A DNA stretch of 64,000 nt, taken from the NCBI RefSeq assembly GCF_025145285.1, contig NZ_CP102251.1, positions 2,108,001-2,172,000 on the forward strand. Reading direction: 5' to 3'. Positions 1-8,524 of this stretch are shown piece by piece. The position numbers and the translations under genes are program-made. Position 1 is the stretch's first letter; each line of letters begins with the position of its first letter. The notes under the pieces were generated by a model. That model made no database searches. It was not told the origin of the DNA and saw only the letters and a program-made list of their open reading frames with translations. The DNA comes from Alistipes onderdonkii. Its GTDB lineage: Bacteria; Bacteroidota; Bacteroidia; Bacteroidales; Rikenellaceae.

Positions 1-1239
1 GTGTTGGCGGTAGGGGCCTTCGGCGCCGAAATCGGAGGCTACATAGGGGTCGTTGTCGTGGTTGCCCATCACCGACCACATCTGGAAGTTGAAGTCCTCG
101 ACGCTCTGCTTGCATTCGGGCAGCGCCCACTTGTTGTCGTACCAGTAGCCGTCCCACGAGAAGTCGCCCAGGTTGAGGCAGTATACCTTTCCGGGTGCGG
201 CGGAGTTGTAGGCCGATGTCAGCTCCTTGACGAAGCCGTCGGCGAACAGGACGTAATCTTTCGGGGAGTTGCGGTTGGCCAGGTGCATGTCCGTGGCCAC
301 GAGCATGGTGTGGGAGTCGTTGTCGGCCCTGAGCAGCTGGAAGTCGAGTTGTTCGACGGTGTTTGCGTCGAGCGTGCAGGGCTGCCAGAACTGGGGCATC
401 GCCTTGACGGTGGGGACGTCATAGCCCGCAGGCAGGATGACGAAGGCGAGTTCGTTGCGTTTTTCGGAATTGAGCCAATAGAAACCGTTGGCGTCGGTCT
501 TGGTGATCAGGTCTCCGTCCGAGACCAGGACGTCGGCGATGCCTTGTCCTGCCAGGTGGACGATACCCTTGATCGTCGCGCCCTCCTTGTCCGGTACGGT
601 GACGCCGCCCAGGGAGAGGTTGAGTTTGGCGGAGCCCAGTGCCTGCTCTTCTGCTCCGCGCTGCAGGGTGAATTCACAGTCGCCGTCGGCGGCGTTCTGG
701 GGAATGGTGAAGGTCAGCGAAGAATCGTCAGCACCCTTGACCGGCGCTTCGAATTTCCCCCCCCCTTGTTCCAGGAAGAGTTTGTCCGTAGCCATGAACC
801 CGCGGCCGCGGATCACGGCGTCGCCGCCCCAGTTGCCCGAGATGGTCTTGCCCAGGTCGACGTCGATGGCCAGTTGTACGGTCATCCTGCTCGATCCGAG
901 CACCTGGTAGTCCTGTGCCCGGTTGAGCACGACCTTATAGACGGTCTGGTCTGCCGCGCCGTCGGGTATGACGAACGTCAGCAGTTTTTCCGATGCTACC
1001 GTGGTCGCTGCCGGGAGATCCTCACCGGCGCGTAACGCGATGGCGTCGCCCTGGGCGAAGCCGTAGCCGGAAACGGAAACCTCCATCCCGCGGTAGACGG
1101 TCATCGAGGTCGGAATAACTACATCGGTGACCAGCCGGCCATCGTTGTAGATCTCCTTGTCGCTGTCGTCACAACCGGCCAGTCCGACCGGCAGGGTGAC
1201 GAGCAGCAACCCGGCGATTAAAGTAATCAGTTTTTTCAT
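1..1239 (-). CDS. calcineurin-like phosphoesterase lipoprotein (3' end outside window)
   Basis: I translated this reading frame from the minus strand; it runs off the left edge, so the C-terminus is missing. It starts with a lipoprotein signal (lipobox GLAGC, Cys 23), followed by two or three beta-sandwich (IPT/TIG-like) segments, a carboxypeptidase-regulatory-like segment and then a metallophosphoesterase domain. Visible metal-site motifs are ATDMH, LGDFSWD and MGNHDND. It is probably a periplasmic or surface phosphatase or phosphodiesterase; the substrate is unknown. The next gene on the same strand (1276-2694) has a similar catalytic domain, with only 36 bases between them, so the two are probably cotranscribed. 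A run of nine G (positions 757-765 on the plus strand read as C) encodes Gly-Gly-Gly at residues 159-161; a gain or loss of one G would truncate the protein within about 20 codons. Confidence 0.88.
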   Translation of the reverse strand, partial: MKKLITLIAGLLLVTLPVGLAGCDDSDKEIYNDGRLVTDVVIPTSMTVYRGMEVSVSGYGFAQGDAIALRAGEDLPAATTVASEKLLTFVIPDGAADQTVYKVVLNRAQDYQVLGSSRMTVQLAIDVDLGKTISGNWGGDAVIRGRGFMATDKLFLEQGGGKFEAPVKGADDSSLTFTIPQNAADGDCEFTLQRGAEEQALGSAKLNLSLGGVTVPDKEGATIKGIVHLAGQGIADVLVSDGDLITKTDANGFYWLNSEKRNELAFVILPAGYDVPTVKAMPQFWQPCTLDANTVEQLDFQLLRADNDSHTMLVATDMHLANRNSPKDYVLFADGFVKELTSAYNSAAPGKVYCLNLGDFSWDGYWYDNKWALPECKQSVEDFNFQMWSVMGNHDNDPYVASDFGAEGPYRQH

Positions 1240-1275
1240 AGGCTATTGATGATTTTGGTGTTGGTGTCCTGTACG

Positions 1276-2694
1276 TCAGTCGGTGTGCCCGAGTGCGATG
1301 CGCTCCGAGTAGCGGCGGCCGAATCGGTTGGTGGCGACCACCTCCACCTCGCGGGCCGATGCCGAGGGGCGTGCCGTGAAATAGAAGTTCGTCGGGCGTG
1401 GGCGCTGGACTTTGGAGATTTTCCTTCCGGCGGCCTTCAGCGAGTCGATGTGCGCGGTATAATCCGGGTCGTCGAGCGTCGTACGCTGCATGGCGCCGCG
1501 GTAACGGCCGTCCTCATACCATACGACCGTCCAGTACGAATCCCAGTTCCATATCTTTGCCACGACGCTGGCCGGGTGCTTGGCCACCTGGCCGGGGTGC
1601 CATACGCGGATCTGCCGTGCCGGGGACTCGCCGAGGCTCCGGTATTCCCACGAGAATTCCCCGCCGCATTCGCGGAACAGCTGGAAGCCCTTGGGCGTAC
1701 CGTCCCAGTTGATCGGATCCCACCAGAGGTTGCCGCAGACCTGCGCTACGTTGTGTTCCATGACCCCCTCGCGGATGTCGTAATTCGAGTTGAGGTGCGT
1801 ATGCCCGGTGATGAAGTGCAGTTCGTGCCCCGCAAAGGCGTCCATCAGCCCTTCGGCCGACTCCATGACGCGGTTCCCGAGCCACGATTTCATGGCCGGG
1901 GCATGCATCGCGATGCAGACGCGCGACCCTGCGGGCAGGCGTTCGGCATAGGCGGCTGCCCAGCGCAGTTGCATCGTGTCGATCCGCTCCTCGTATTTCT
2001 TCGCGCCGTGGTAAACGATGTCGTCGAGTACGATATAGTGCGTGCGCCCCATGTCGAATGCATAATAGGTGGGGCCGAAATGGCTGCGGTAATTCTCCGT
2101 CGCCTCGCGGTCGGTATATTTGTTCAGGTCATGGTCGTGGTTGCCGATCACGCCGTATACGGGTACCCCGAGCTTGGCGAACTCCGCTTTCACGCCTGCG
2201 AAGAGTTCCGGGGAGTCCCATACGATGTCCCCGAGCACGATAGCGGCCTGGTTCGAGCCCCGCGTTCTCCCGTTATCGGTTGCCGCCTGCAATGCGGGCA
2301 TGACCTCGCTCCGCAACCGCCGGAAATGCTCTTCGGTCTTGGGCTGCGGATCGGCGATCGCCAGCAGTTCGTAGCATTCGCCCGAGCCGGGCCACGGTTG
2401 CAATTCGAAGTCGTAGCGTTTGGCCGCCGGGTCGTATGTGCGGTAGAATTGCGGGATGCCCCCTTCGAGCGGAGCCAGGTAGCCGGACGGGGTCACCAGG
2501 CTGATGAACAGCGCCTGGTCGTCGGCATCGAGCGTGAATATGCCCTGCTCGTCGCTTTGCGCGAACGTATAACCGTCGGTTACAGTCACGCCGCCCATCG
2601 GCTTTCCGCCGCATTTGACCGATCCCCGTATCGGGCGGGCGGAGGCTGCGGCACAGAGGCAGCAGGCCAGCAGGAAAAGTAACAGGTTTTTCAT
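1276..2694 (-). CDS. exported calcineurin-like phosphoesterase, 472 aa
   Basis: This encodes a secreted metallophosphoesterase. The order is a signal peptide (about residues 1-19), a carboxypeptidase-regulatory-like beta domain (about 20-98), the catalytic domain (about 105-320) and a C-terminal beta domain typical of the family (calcineurin-like phosphoesterase C-terminal). Metal-binding motifs are ADPQ (114-117, with Gln in place of the usual His), GDIVWD (155-160), GNHDHD (184-189), a later MHAP and GHTH. The family hydrolyses phosphate mono- or diesters with two bound metal ions; no specific substrate can be read from the sequence. It is transcribed from a candidate promoter at 2771-2779 and is followed after 36 bases by a second phosphoesterase gene. 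Confidence 0.9.
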   Translation of the reverse strand: MKNLLLFLLACCLCAAASARPIRGSVKCGGKPMGGVTVTDGYTFAQSDEQGIFTLDADDQALFISLVTPSGYLAPLEGGIPQFYRTYDPAAKRYDFELQPWPGSGECYELLAIADPQPKTEEHFRRLRSEVMPALQAATDNGRTRGSNQAAIVLGDIVWDSPELFAGVKAEFAKLGVPVYGVIGNHDHDLNKYTDREATENYRSHFGPTYYAFDMGRTHYIVLDDIVYHGAKKYEERIDTMQLRWAAAYAERLPAGSRVCIAMHAPAMKSWLGNRVMESAEGLMDAFAGHELHFITGHTHLNSNYDIREGVMEHNVAQVCGNLWWDPINWDGTPKGFQLFRECGGEFSWEYRSLGESPARQIRVWHPGQVAKHPASVVAKIWNWDSYWTVVWYEDGRYRGAMQRTTLDDPDYTAHIDSLKAAGRKISKVQRPRPTNFYFTARPSASAREVEVVATNRFGRRYSERIALGHTD

Positions 2695-2770
2695 GGTCGG
2701 GTTTGTGCTGATGGTTTCTTGGTGTTTCTGTCTTTTTATTAAATAGGTGGGAGCCTGTGTCGCTCCGGCT

Positions 2771-2779
2771 GCAAAAATA
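2771..2779 (-). promoter_or_regulatory. Bacteroidota -7 element upstream of the 1276-2694 phosphoesterase
   Basis: Read on the minus strand this is TATTTTTGC, a full match to TAnnTTTG. A clear TTTG box is not seen at the expected distance. The leader would be about 70 bases. Confidence 0.5.
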
Positions 2780-3148
2780 TTTTAATAATTGGCTTCGTGC
2801 GTCGTTGTCACCGGAATGTAATCCTTTTTTCATACCCTGGCAGCCGGCTGCCGCTGCGAAAGCTTGTCCCTGAGGACGGATGCAGGCCGCGGGTGCTGCC
2901 CGCGGTTTGCCTTTTACGGCCCGGGAATGAGTCTCGTGCCGTTTTAGGGGGTTTCTTGTTTTGTCAGTTTTGTCCGCGTTTTAATTGTGATGTGTAATAT
3001 TTTTAATTTCATTATGAAACAAAAATAAATCTTTAATTTTATTTTCCAAAATAAAACACAAAAAAATTGGACGAAATATCTGCTTTTTTGTGAAAGAATG
3101 GTTTTGAATCGAAATGCACGGCCTCCCTCCGGCCCCGGCCGCGGAAAT

Positions 3149-3179
3149 AAAAAATCCCCGGACTTGGGAAAGTCCGGGG
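3149..3179 (-). terminator. intrinsic terminator of the dnaX-tyrS-folB-transporter run
   Basis: A perfect 10-bp stem (arms 3156-3165 and 3170-3179) with a 4-base loop is followed on the minus strand by a T-rich tract (complement of 3149-3154). It lies 26 bases past the stop of the transporter gene. Confidence 0.9.
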
Positions 3180-3204
3180 CCGGGGAAACGCTTGTCGCCT
3201 CTTG

Positions 3205-4554
3205 TCAGAATACCCCGAGGTTGTCGAGGAAGATCAGCAGCAGCACTGCCGGGCAGACGTAGCGCAGCAGGAAGCTGAATAGCCCGTAGATACGGAATTT
3301 CAACTCTCCGTTGTTGGTGATCTGCGCCTTGAGGATGTGGTGGTCGAGCTTCCAGCCCACGAAGATGCAGGTGAAAAGCCCGCCTGCCGGCAGCAGGATG
3401 TTGGCCGTCAGGAAGTCGAGCGAGTCGAAGAGCGAAAGCCCGCAGACCTTCCAGCTGCCCAGCGCCCCGAGCGACAGCGATGCCAGCGATGCCAGGGCGG
3501 CCGTGGCGGCGGTCGTGAGCCATGCGGCGGCCTTGCGGCTCAGGTGCCACTCCTCGTGCAGGTAGACCGTGACCACTTCGTGCAGCGAGATGGTCGAGGT
3601 CAGGGCCGCGACGGCCAGCAGCAGGAAGAAGATCGACGACCAGACCATGCTCAGCGGCATACTGTTGAAGATGCTCGGCAGGGTGATGAAGACCAGTGCC
3701 CGGCCCGATGTGGGTTCGATACCGGCGCTGAACACGGCCGGGAAGATCACCACGCCGGCCAGTACGGCCACCAGCGTGTCGAGGATCGTGACGTTGAGCG
3801 CCGTGTGGCGCAGGTTCGTGTCGGGTTTGAAATACGAGGCGTAGGTCACCATCGTGCCGATGCCGATCGAGAGCGAGAAGAAGGCCTGCCCCAGTGCGAC
3901 GAGCACCGTCGACGGGGTCACCTTCGAGAAATCCGGGGCGAAGAGGAACTTCAGCCCGGCCTCCCCGCCCGGCATCAGCAGCGAGTGGATCGACAGCACG
4001 ATCAGGATGAGCAGCAGCAGCGGCATGAGGATCTTGGCCGAGCGTTCGATGCCTTTCTGTACGCCCAAGGCGATTACGAAATGGGTGGCCAGCACGAAGA
4101 GGCAGGTATACAATACGGGTCGCCAGGGGTTGCTGATGAACGTTTCGAAAATATCCTTGTACTCCCCGGCGGTCGAGACGCGGGCGAAGCTGCCCGTCAC
4201 CGAGTGTACCATGTATTCCGCCGTCCAGCCCGAAACCACGAAGTAGAAACCCAGAATCAGGAATGCCGCCAGCACGCCGTTGTATCCCAGGAAGCTCCAC
4301 CGCGGGTTCAGCGCCCGGTAGGCACCCACGGCGTTGCGGTGCGAGGCACGCCCCACGGTGAATTCCGCGATCATGAGCGGCAGTCCCAGCAGCAGGACAC
4401 AAAGGACATAGATTATCAGAAATGCCCCGCCGCCGTTCTCCCCGGCTACATAAGGGAAGCGCCAGATGTTGCCCAGCCCGACGGAACTGCCCGCAGCGAC
4501 CAGCACGGCGCTCAATTTGCCACCCAAGGTGGCGCGACTCTTCTTGTGATGCAT
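3205..4554 (-). CDS. sodium-dependent transporter of the NSS/SNF family, 449 aa
   Basis: This is an integral inner-membrane symporter of the neurotransmitter:sodium symporter family, which takes up amino acids or related amines using the sodium gradient (LeuT fold). The N-terminus carries the family hallmark GSSVGLGNIWRFPY followed by GENGGGAF in the first two membrane segments, where the two sodium ions and substrate bind in LeuT. About 11-12 hydrophobic segments follow, and the length is normal for bacterial members. The substrate cannot be read from the sequence. It follows folB by 55 bases on the same strand; a strong hairpin sits in that gap. Its transcript ends at the terminator 3149-3179. 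Confidence 0.93.
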   Translation of the reverse strand: MHHKKSRATLGGKLSAVLVAAGSSVGLGNIWRFPYVAGENGGGAFLIIYVLCVLLLGLPLMIAEFTVGRASHRNAVGAYRALNPRWSFLGYNGVLAAFLILGFYFVVSGWTAEYMVHSVTGSFARVSTAGEYKDIFETFISNPWRPVLYTCLFVLATHFVIALGVQKGIERSAKILMPLLLLILIVLSIHSLLMPGGEAGLKFLFAPDFSKVTPSTVLVALGQAFFSLSIGIGTMVTYASYFKPDTNLRHTALNVTILDTLVAVLAGVVIFPAVFSAGIEPTSGRALVFITLPSIFNSMPLSMVWSSIFFLLLAVAALTSTISLHEVVTVYLHEEWHLSRKAAAWLTTAATAALASLASLSLGALGSWKVCGLSLFDSLDFLTANILLPAGGLFTCIFVGWKLDHHILKAQITNNGELKFRIYGLFSFLLRYVCPAVLLLIFLDNLGVF

Positions 4555-4578
4555 AACCTAACCTGTTTATTATCGCAA

Positions 4579-4608
4579 ACGGGTGTGCGCATGCGTGCGC
4601 ACACCCGT
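4579..4608 (-). terminator. perfect 13-bp hairpin between folB and the transporter gene
   Basis: The two 13-base arms (4579-4591 and 4596-4608) are exactly complementary around a 4-base loop, starting 2 bases after the folB stop. On the minus strand it is followed by only three T, so it may be a partial terminator or an mRNA-stabilising element rather than a full stop. Confidence 0.5.
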
Positions 4609-4609
4609 C

Positions 4610-4963
4610 CTATTTCTCCAGCACGACGCTCACCTTCTCGAGCTTCCCGCCCAGCGGCGGCGCCAGTTTCGAGACGGTGCATTTTACGTGCCGCACCTGC
4701 GGGAAGGTGGCATAAACCGCCTCGATGATGTTCGTCGCCACCCGCTCGATGGTGTGCTGCGTGATGCGCATCTGCATCTCGACGACTTCGTAGGCCGTCA
4801 GGTAGTTGACCGTCTTGCGCACGTCGTCGTCCGTGGCCGCATGGCCCAGTTCGGCCGTCAGTTCCAGGTCGACCGTGAAGCGGTTGCCCACCTTGCGTTC
4901 CAGCTCGTAGCAGCCGTGCAGCGCGTGGAATTCCATGCGCGTCAGAACGATGCGGTATTCCAT
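4610..4963 (-). CDS. folB: dihydroneopterin aldolase
   Basis: This converts dihydroneopterin to 6-hydroxymethyl-dihydropterin and glycolaldehyde in folate synthesis. At 117 aa it has the normal length for the single-domain, octamer-forming enzyme. The substrate-anchoring region FHALHGCYELER near the N-terminus and the catalytic Lys in the C-terminal segment VSKLAPPL match the family, as does the central RVTxD-like strand (RFTVDLEL). The start lies one base after the tyrS stop codon, so the two are translationally coupled. Confidence 0.93.
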   Translation of the reverse strand: MEYRIVLTRMEFHALHGCYELERKVGNRFTVDLELTAELGHAATDDDVRKTVNYLTAYEVVEMQMRITQHTIERVATNIIEAVYATFPQVRHVKCTVSKLAPPLGGKLEKVSVVLEK

Positions 4964-4964
4964 G

Positions 4965-6263
4965 CTACTCGGCGATTACGAGGTAGTAATTCTTCTTCCC
5001 CTTCTGTACGAGCAGGTATTTGCCGGCGATCAGGTCGGCCTCGCCCACCGTACGTGCCGGGTCGGCGACCTTCTCCTTGTTGAGCGACACGCCGCCGCCC
5101 TGCACCATCTTGCGGCATTCGCCCTTCGAGGGGAACACCTGCGTCTTCTCGGCGCACAGATCGACGAACGGCAGTCCCAGCTCGGCGCGGGCGATACGGA
5201 ACTGCGGCACGCCTTCGAACACCTGCAACAGGGTTCCTTCGTCTATTTTGCGCAGCGCCTCCGACGTCGAGCCGCCGAAGAGGATTGCCGAGGCTTCGAC
5301 CGCCTTTTCGTACTCCTCCCTGGAGTGGATCATCGTGGTGATCTCCTGTGCCAGCCGCTTCTGCAGGATGCGCAGGTGGGGTGCGGCTTCGTGTTCGGCG
5401 GTCAGTGCCTCGACGGTTTCACGGTCTAACAGCGTGAAGATGCGGATGTAACGCTTGGCATCCTCGTCGCTGACGTTGAGCCAGAACTGGTAGAACTTGT
5501 AGGGCGAGGTATAGCGCGCATCGAGCCATACGTTGCCGCTCTCGGTCTTGCCGAATTTCGTGCCGTCGGCCTTGGTGATAAGCGGGCAGGTGATGGCGAA
5601 CGCTTCGGCCTCGTTGCCCAGCTTGCGGCGGATCAGCTCCGTGCCGGTGGTGATGTTGCCCCACTGGTCGGCGCCGCCCAGCTGCACCTTGCAGTTCATC
5701 GTCTGGTAGAGGTGCAGGAAGTCGAAGCCCTGTACCAGCTGGTAGGTGAACTCGGTGAACGACATGCCGTCGCCCTCGCCGCTGAACCGTTTCTTGACCG
5801 AGTCTTTGGCCATCATGTAGTTGACGGTGATGCACTTGCCGATGTCGCGGATGAATTCCAGGAACGAGATGTCCTTCATCCAGTCGTAGTTGTTCACCAG
5901 CACGGCCGCGTTGGGGGCGTCCGACTCGAAGTCGAGCAGTTTGGCCAGCTGGCGTTTGATCGCCTCCTGGTTGTGGCGCAGCGTGGGCTCGTCGAGCAGG
6001 TTGCGCTCCTGCGACTTGCCCGAAGGGTCGCCGATCATGCCCGTCGCACCGCCGATGAGTGCCAGCGGACGGTGCCCGCACATCTGGAAATGCTTGAGGA
6101 TCATTACGCCCACCAGGTGGCCGATATGCAGCGAGTCGGCCGTGGGGTCGATGCCCAGGTAGGCCGTCGTCATCTCTTTTTCGAGTTGTTCCTTCGCGCC
6201 GGGCATGATCGTGTGGATCATCCCGCGCCATTCGAGTTCTTCGATGAAATTCTTTGTTGCCAT
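4965..6263 (-). CDS. tyrS: tyrosyl-tRNA synthetase
   Basis: This class I aminoacyl-tRNA synthetase charges tRNA-Tyr with tyrosine in the cytoplasm. The HIGH motif is seen as HIGHLVG after DPTADSL, and the KMSKS-type loop as KFGKT following ITKADGT. The tyrosine pocket residues around YDWM and the QLGGADQWGN segment are present. A C-terminal S4 RNA-binding domain (region GECRKMVQGGGVSLN) completes the 432-aa protein, the usual length. It begins 18 bases after dnaX and abuts folB, forming a dnaX-tyrS-folB run. Confidence 0.96.
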   Translation of the reverse strand: MATKNFIEELEWRGMIHTIMPGAKEQLEKEMTTAYLGIDPTADSLHIGHLVGVMILKHFQMCGHRPLALIGGATGMIGDPSGKSQERNLLDEPTLRHNQEAIKRQLAKLLDFESDAPNAAVLVNNYDWMKDISFLEFIRDIGKCITVNYMMAKDSVKKRFSGEGDGMSFTEFTYQLVQGFDFLHLYQTMNCKVQLGGADQWGNITTGTELIRRKLGNEAEAFAITCPLITKADGTKFGKTESGNVWLDARYTSPYKFYQFWLNVSDEDAKRYIRIFTLLDRETVEALTAEHEAAPHLRILQKRLAQEITTMIHSREEYEKAVEASAILFGGSTSEALRKIDEGTLLQVFEGVPQFRIARAELGLPFVDLCAEKTQVFPSKGECRKMVQGGGVSLNKEKVADPARTVGEADLIAGKYLLVQKGKKNYYLVIAE

Positions 6264-6281
6264 TTTTATTGTTCGTTCTTT

Positions 6282-8378
6282 TTATTCTACTTCCAAGTCC
6301 AATGCTTTGCGGAGCTCCGCGACGAGCGGGTTCTTCTCCGTGATGTAACGGACGCGGTCTTCGAGCTTGATCGGGCGTGCCGCCCGGATCTCTTCGTTCA
6401 CTGCGACCTCCAGTTCGATCATACCCTCGATGCCCGCCAGTTCGGCGATGCGCATCAGCATCCCGGTCTTGCTGCGCAGGATCTCCTCGCGCAGCTCCGT
6501 CGTCGGTACGCTCACCGAGATCGTGTTGTCGCGGAAGGTCATCAACTCGAAGGCCGGCACGAAGCGCGGGCGTTTCTCCTTGATGAGGTTCAGTATCCTG
6601 CTGCGGGCGTGCTCCAACTTTTCGGCACAGTCCGGGTCTATGCGCACGGTTTCGGGTTCGTCGGGCGTCTCGCCGTCCGACGGCTCCTCGTCGGGATCGC
6701 CGCCTGCCGAGGCGAGCAGCTCCGAGAGCGACGCGCCCGAGATCAGCGGCCGCCGTTTCATCCCCGGCGCAGGCTGTGCCGGGAGTGTTCCCTGTGCAGT
6801 CGGGCCGGCGGATGTACCCGCTGCCGGCCTTCCGGCCGGGGACGCGGCAGGCATTGCTGCGGACGTCGCTGCGGAAGGGGGTGCCGTTGCGGCTCCTGCT
6901 GCTTGCGCTGCCGGTTGTGCCGTTGCGCTTGCCGGGGCTGCGGGGTTGCCGGAGGCGCTTGTCGCCGGGGCATTCGTTGCCGGATTTCCGGTCGCCGAAA
7001 CCTCTGCCGCTTGTGCAGTAGCCGTTGCGGCTGCCGGGGCTTCCGGGTTGCCGGAGGCATTTGCCGCCGGGGCGTTCGTTGCCGGATTTCCGGTCGCCGA
7101 AACCCCTGCTGGTTGTGCCGTAGCCGTTGCGGCTGCCGGGGCTCCGGGGTTGCCGGAGACAATTGCCGCCGGACGCGGTGCCGGCTGCCCGGCCGCTGCC
7201 GGAGCCGCCGCAGGTGCGGAGCCCGCCGTGCGGGGGGTGAGGGTAGGAAGGGGGTATTCCCCGGAAGATGTCAGAGAGTCATTTTTTTTTTGGCCGAGCC
7301 CTGCGATCTTCATCAGGCCCAGCTCGACGAGCAACCGCTGGTTGGACGATTGCCGGATCTTCCCGTCGAGCTCCGTCAGGCAGGAGATGGCTCCGAACAG
7401 GAACTCGACATCGCAGGCGCCCGCCTGCGTCCGGTATCGTTCGAGCAGCGTCCCGGTCATTTCGATCAGCCGCAGCGTTTCGGGGCGCTTGGCCATCAGC
7501 AGGTCGCGCATGTGGCGGTTCAGCCCCGCCATGAAGGTCTGCCCCGAGAAACCCCGCGACAGCACGCTGTCGAACGTCACCAGCGTGTCGACATAGTTGC
7601 CCGCGAGCAGCATCTCCGTGACGCCGAAGTAGGTGTCGTAGTCCAGGACGTTGAGCGTCTGGGCGACGTTGCGGTAATCGAGCGCCTTGCCGCAGAACGA
7701 CACGGCCTTGTCGAACATCGACAGGGCGTCGCGCATGCCCCCGTCGGCTTTCTGGGCGATGAGGTTGAGTGACTCTTCGTCGGCCGCGATGCCTTCCTGC
7801 GAGGCGATGTATTTGAGGTATTCGACGCCGTCCTCGACGCGGATGCGGTTGAAATCGTAGATTTGGCACCGCGAGAGGATGGTCGGGATGATCTTGTGTT
7901 TTTCGGTCGTTGCGAGGATGAAGATCGCATGTGCGGGCGGCTCTTCGAGCGTTTTGAGGAAGGCGTTGAACGCCGCCGCCGAGAGCATGTGCACCTCGTC
8001 GATGATGAATACCGAGTAGCGCCCTACCTGCGGGATGATGCGCACCTGTTCGATCAGTGTGCGGATATCTTCCACCGAGTTGTTTGACGCGGCGTCCAGC
8101 TCGTGGATGTTCAACGAGCGCCCTTCGTTGAACGAACGGCACGATTCGCATTCGTTGCAGGCCTCCGATCCGTTGGGGTTCAGGCAGTTGATGGCCTTTG
8201 CGAAGATGCGGGCACAAGTGGTCTTGCCTACGCCGCGGGGGCCGCAGAACAGGTAGGCGTGAGCCAACTGCCCGCGCTCGATCGCATTTTTAAGCGTGGA
8301 GGTGATATGTTTCTGTCCGACGACCGAGGCGAAGGTCGCGGGGCGGTATTTCCGTGCGCTGACGATAAAATCACTCAT
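6282..8378 (-). CDS. dnaX: DNA polymerase III subunit tau/gamma, 698 aa
   Basis: This is the clamp-loader ATPase that links polymerase cores and loads the sliding clamp. The N-terminal AAA+ module has Walker A GPRGVGKT (46-53), a four-Cys zinc site (Cys 65, 74, 77, 80) and the Walker B-like DEVH (127-130). Domain III ends near residue 360. A Pro/Ala-rich linker with tandem repeats follows, then a C-terminal domain (about 560-698) that should bind the polymerase subunits. At codons 363-366 the gene has ten consecutive A (complement of 7282-7291). Slippage into either other frame gives a stop within one to four codons and a product of about 366-368 aa, the expected gamma size. The promoter at 8385-8393 leaves almost no leader. 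Confidence 0.96.
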   Translation of the reverse strand: MSDFIVSARKYRPATFASVVGQKHITSTLKNAIERGQLAHAYLFCGPRGVGKTTCARIFAKAINCLNPNGSEACNECESCRSFNEGRSLNIHELDAASNNSVEDIRTLIEQVRIIPQVGRYSVFIIDEVHMLSAAAFNAFLKTLEEPPAHAIFILATTEKHKIIPTILSRCQIYDFNRIRVEDGVEYLKYIASQEGIAADEESLNLIAQKADGGMRDALSMFDKAVSFCGKALDYRNVAQTLNVLDYDTYFGVTEMLLAGNYVDTLVTFDSVLSRGFSGQTFMAGLNRHMRDLLMAKRPETLRLIEMTGTLLERYRTQAGACDVEFLFGAISCLTELDGKIRQSSNQRLLVELGLMKIAGLGQKKNDSLTSSGEYPLPTLTPRTAGSAPAAAPAAAGQPAPRPAAIVSGNPGAPAAATATAQPAGVSATGNPATNAPAANASGNPEAPAAATATAQAAEVSATGNPATNAPATSASGNPAAPASATAQPAAQAAGAATAPPSAATSAAMPAASPAGRPAAGTSAGPTAQGTLPAQPAPGMKRRPLISGASLSELLASAGGDPDEEPSDGETPDEPETVRIDPDCAEKLEHARSRILNLIKEKRPRFVPAFELMTFRDNTISVSVPTTELREEILRSKTGMLMRIAELAGIEGMIELEVAVNEEIRAARPIKLEDRVRYITEKNPLVAELRKALDLEVE
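6903..7157. repeat. 102-bp tandem repeat in the dnaX linker
   Basis: Two and a half copies of a 34-codon unit beginning Ser-Gly-Asn-Pro encode the Ala/Pro/Thr-rich linker of tau. Copies lie at about 7056-7157, 6954-7055 and 6903-6953 on the minus strand. Confidence 0.85.
7281..7292 (-). promoter_or_regulatory. dnaX: predicted dnaX slippage site (ten A)
   Basis: On the minus strand the reading is CAA AAA AAA AAT GAC. One extra A, or a ribosomal -1 shift, gives an in-frame TGA directly after the run. One A fewer gives ATG ACT CTC TGA. Both other frames stop at once, exactly after the AAA+/collar part of the protein. Confidence 0.75.
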
Positions 8379-8384
8379 AGTAGC

Positions 8385-8393
8385 GCAAAGATA
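8385..8393 (-). promoter_or_regulatory. dnaX promoter -7 element
   Basis: The minus strand reads TATCTTTGC, a full TAnnTTTG match, ending 6 bases before the ATG at 8378. The transcript would have a very short leader or none. The -33 region is T-rich but lacks an exact TTTG. Confidence 0.6.
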
Positions 8394-8524
8394 CGAATTA
8401 AGAATTAAATTAAAAATGAAACCCGCCTACAAAATGACAGCCCTCTCCCCATACCCGGGCGAAGGGCTGTGCATGGCGGGCCGGGCAGCCTGTTGCAGCC
8501 GCCTCTCCGGGCTGCCTGCCGTTT

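Larger units (their letters stand above)
2695..3204. other. intergenic region with promoter and terminator, no gene
   Basis: No convincing coding sequence is seen in this 510-base gap. It contains the promoter of the 2694 gene (2771-2779), a GC hairpin with 7-bp arms at 2887-2905, an AT-rich block around 2990-3110 and the terminator of the transporter gene at 3149-3179. Confidence 0.7.

Noticed and set aside
5712..7772. 686-codon plus-strand frame opposite tyrS and dnaX
   Set aside because: Arg/Gly/Cys-rich shadow of two well-supported genes, without a domain or start signals.
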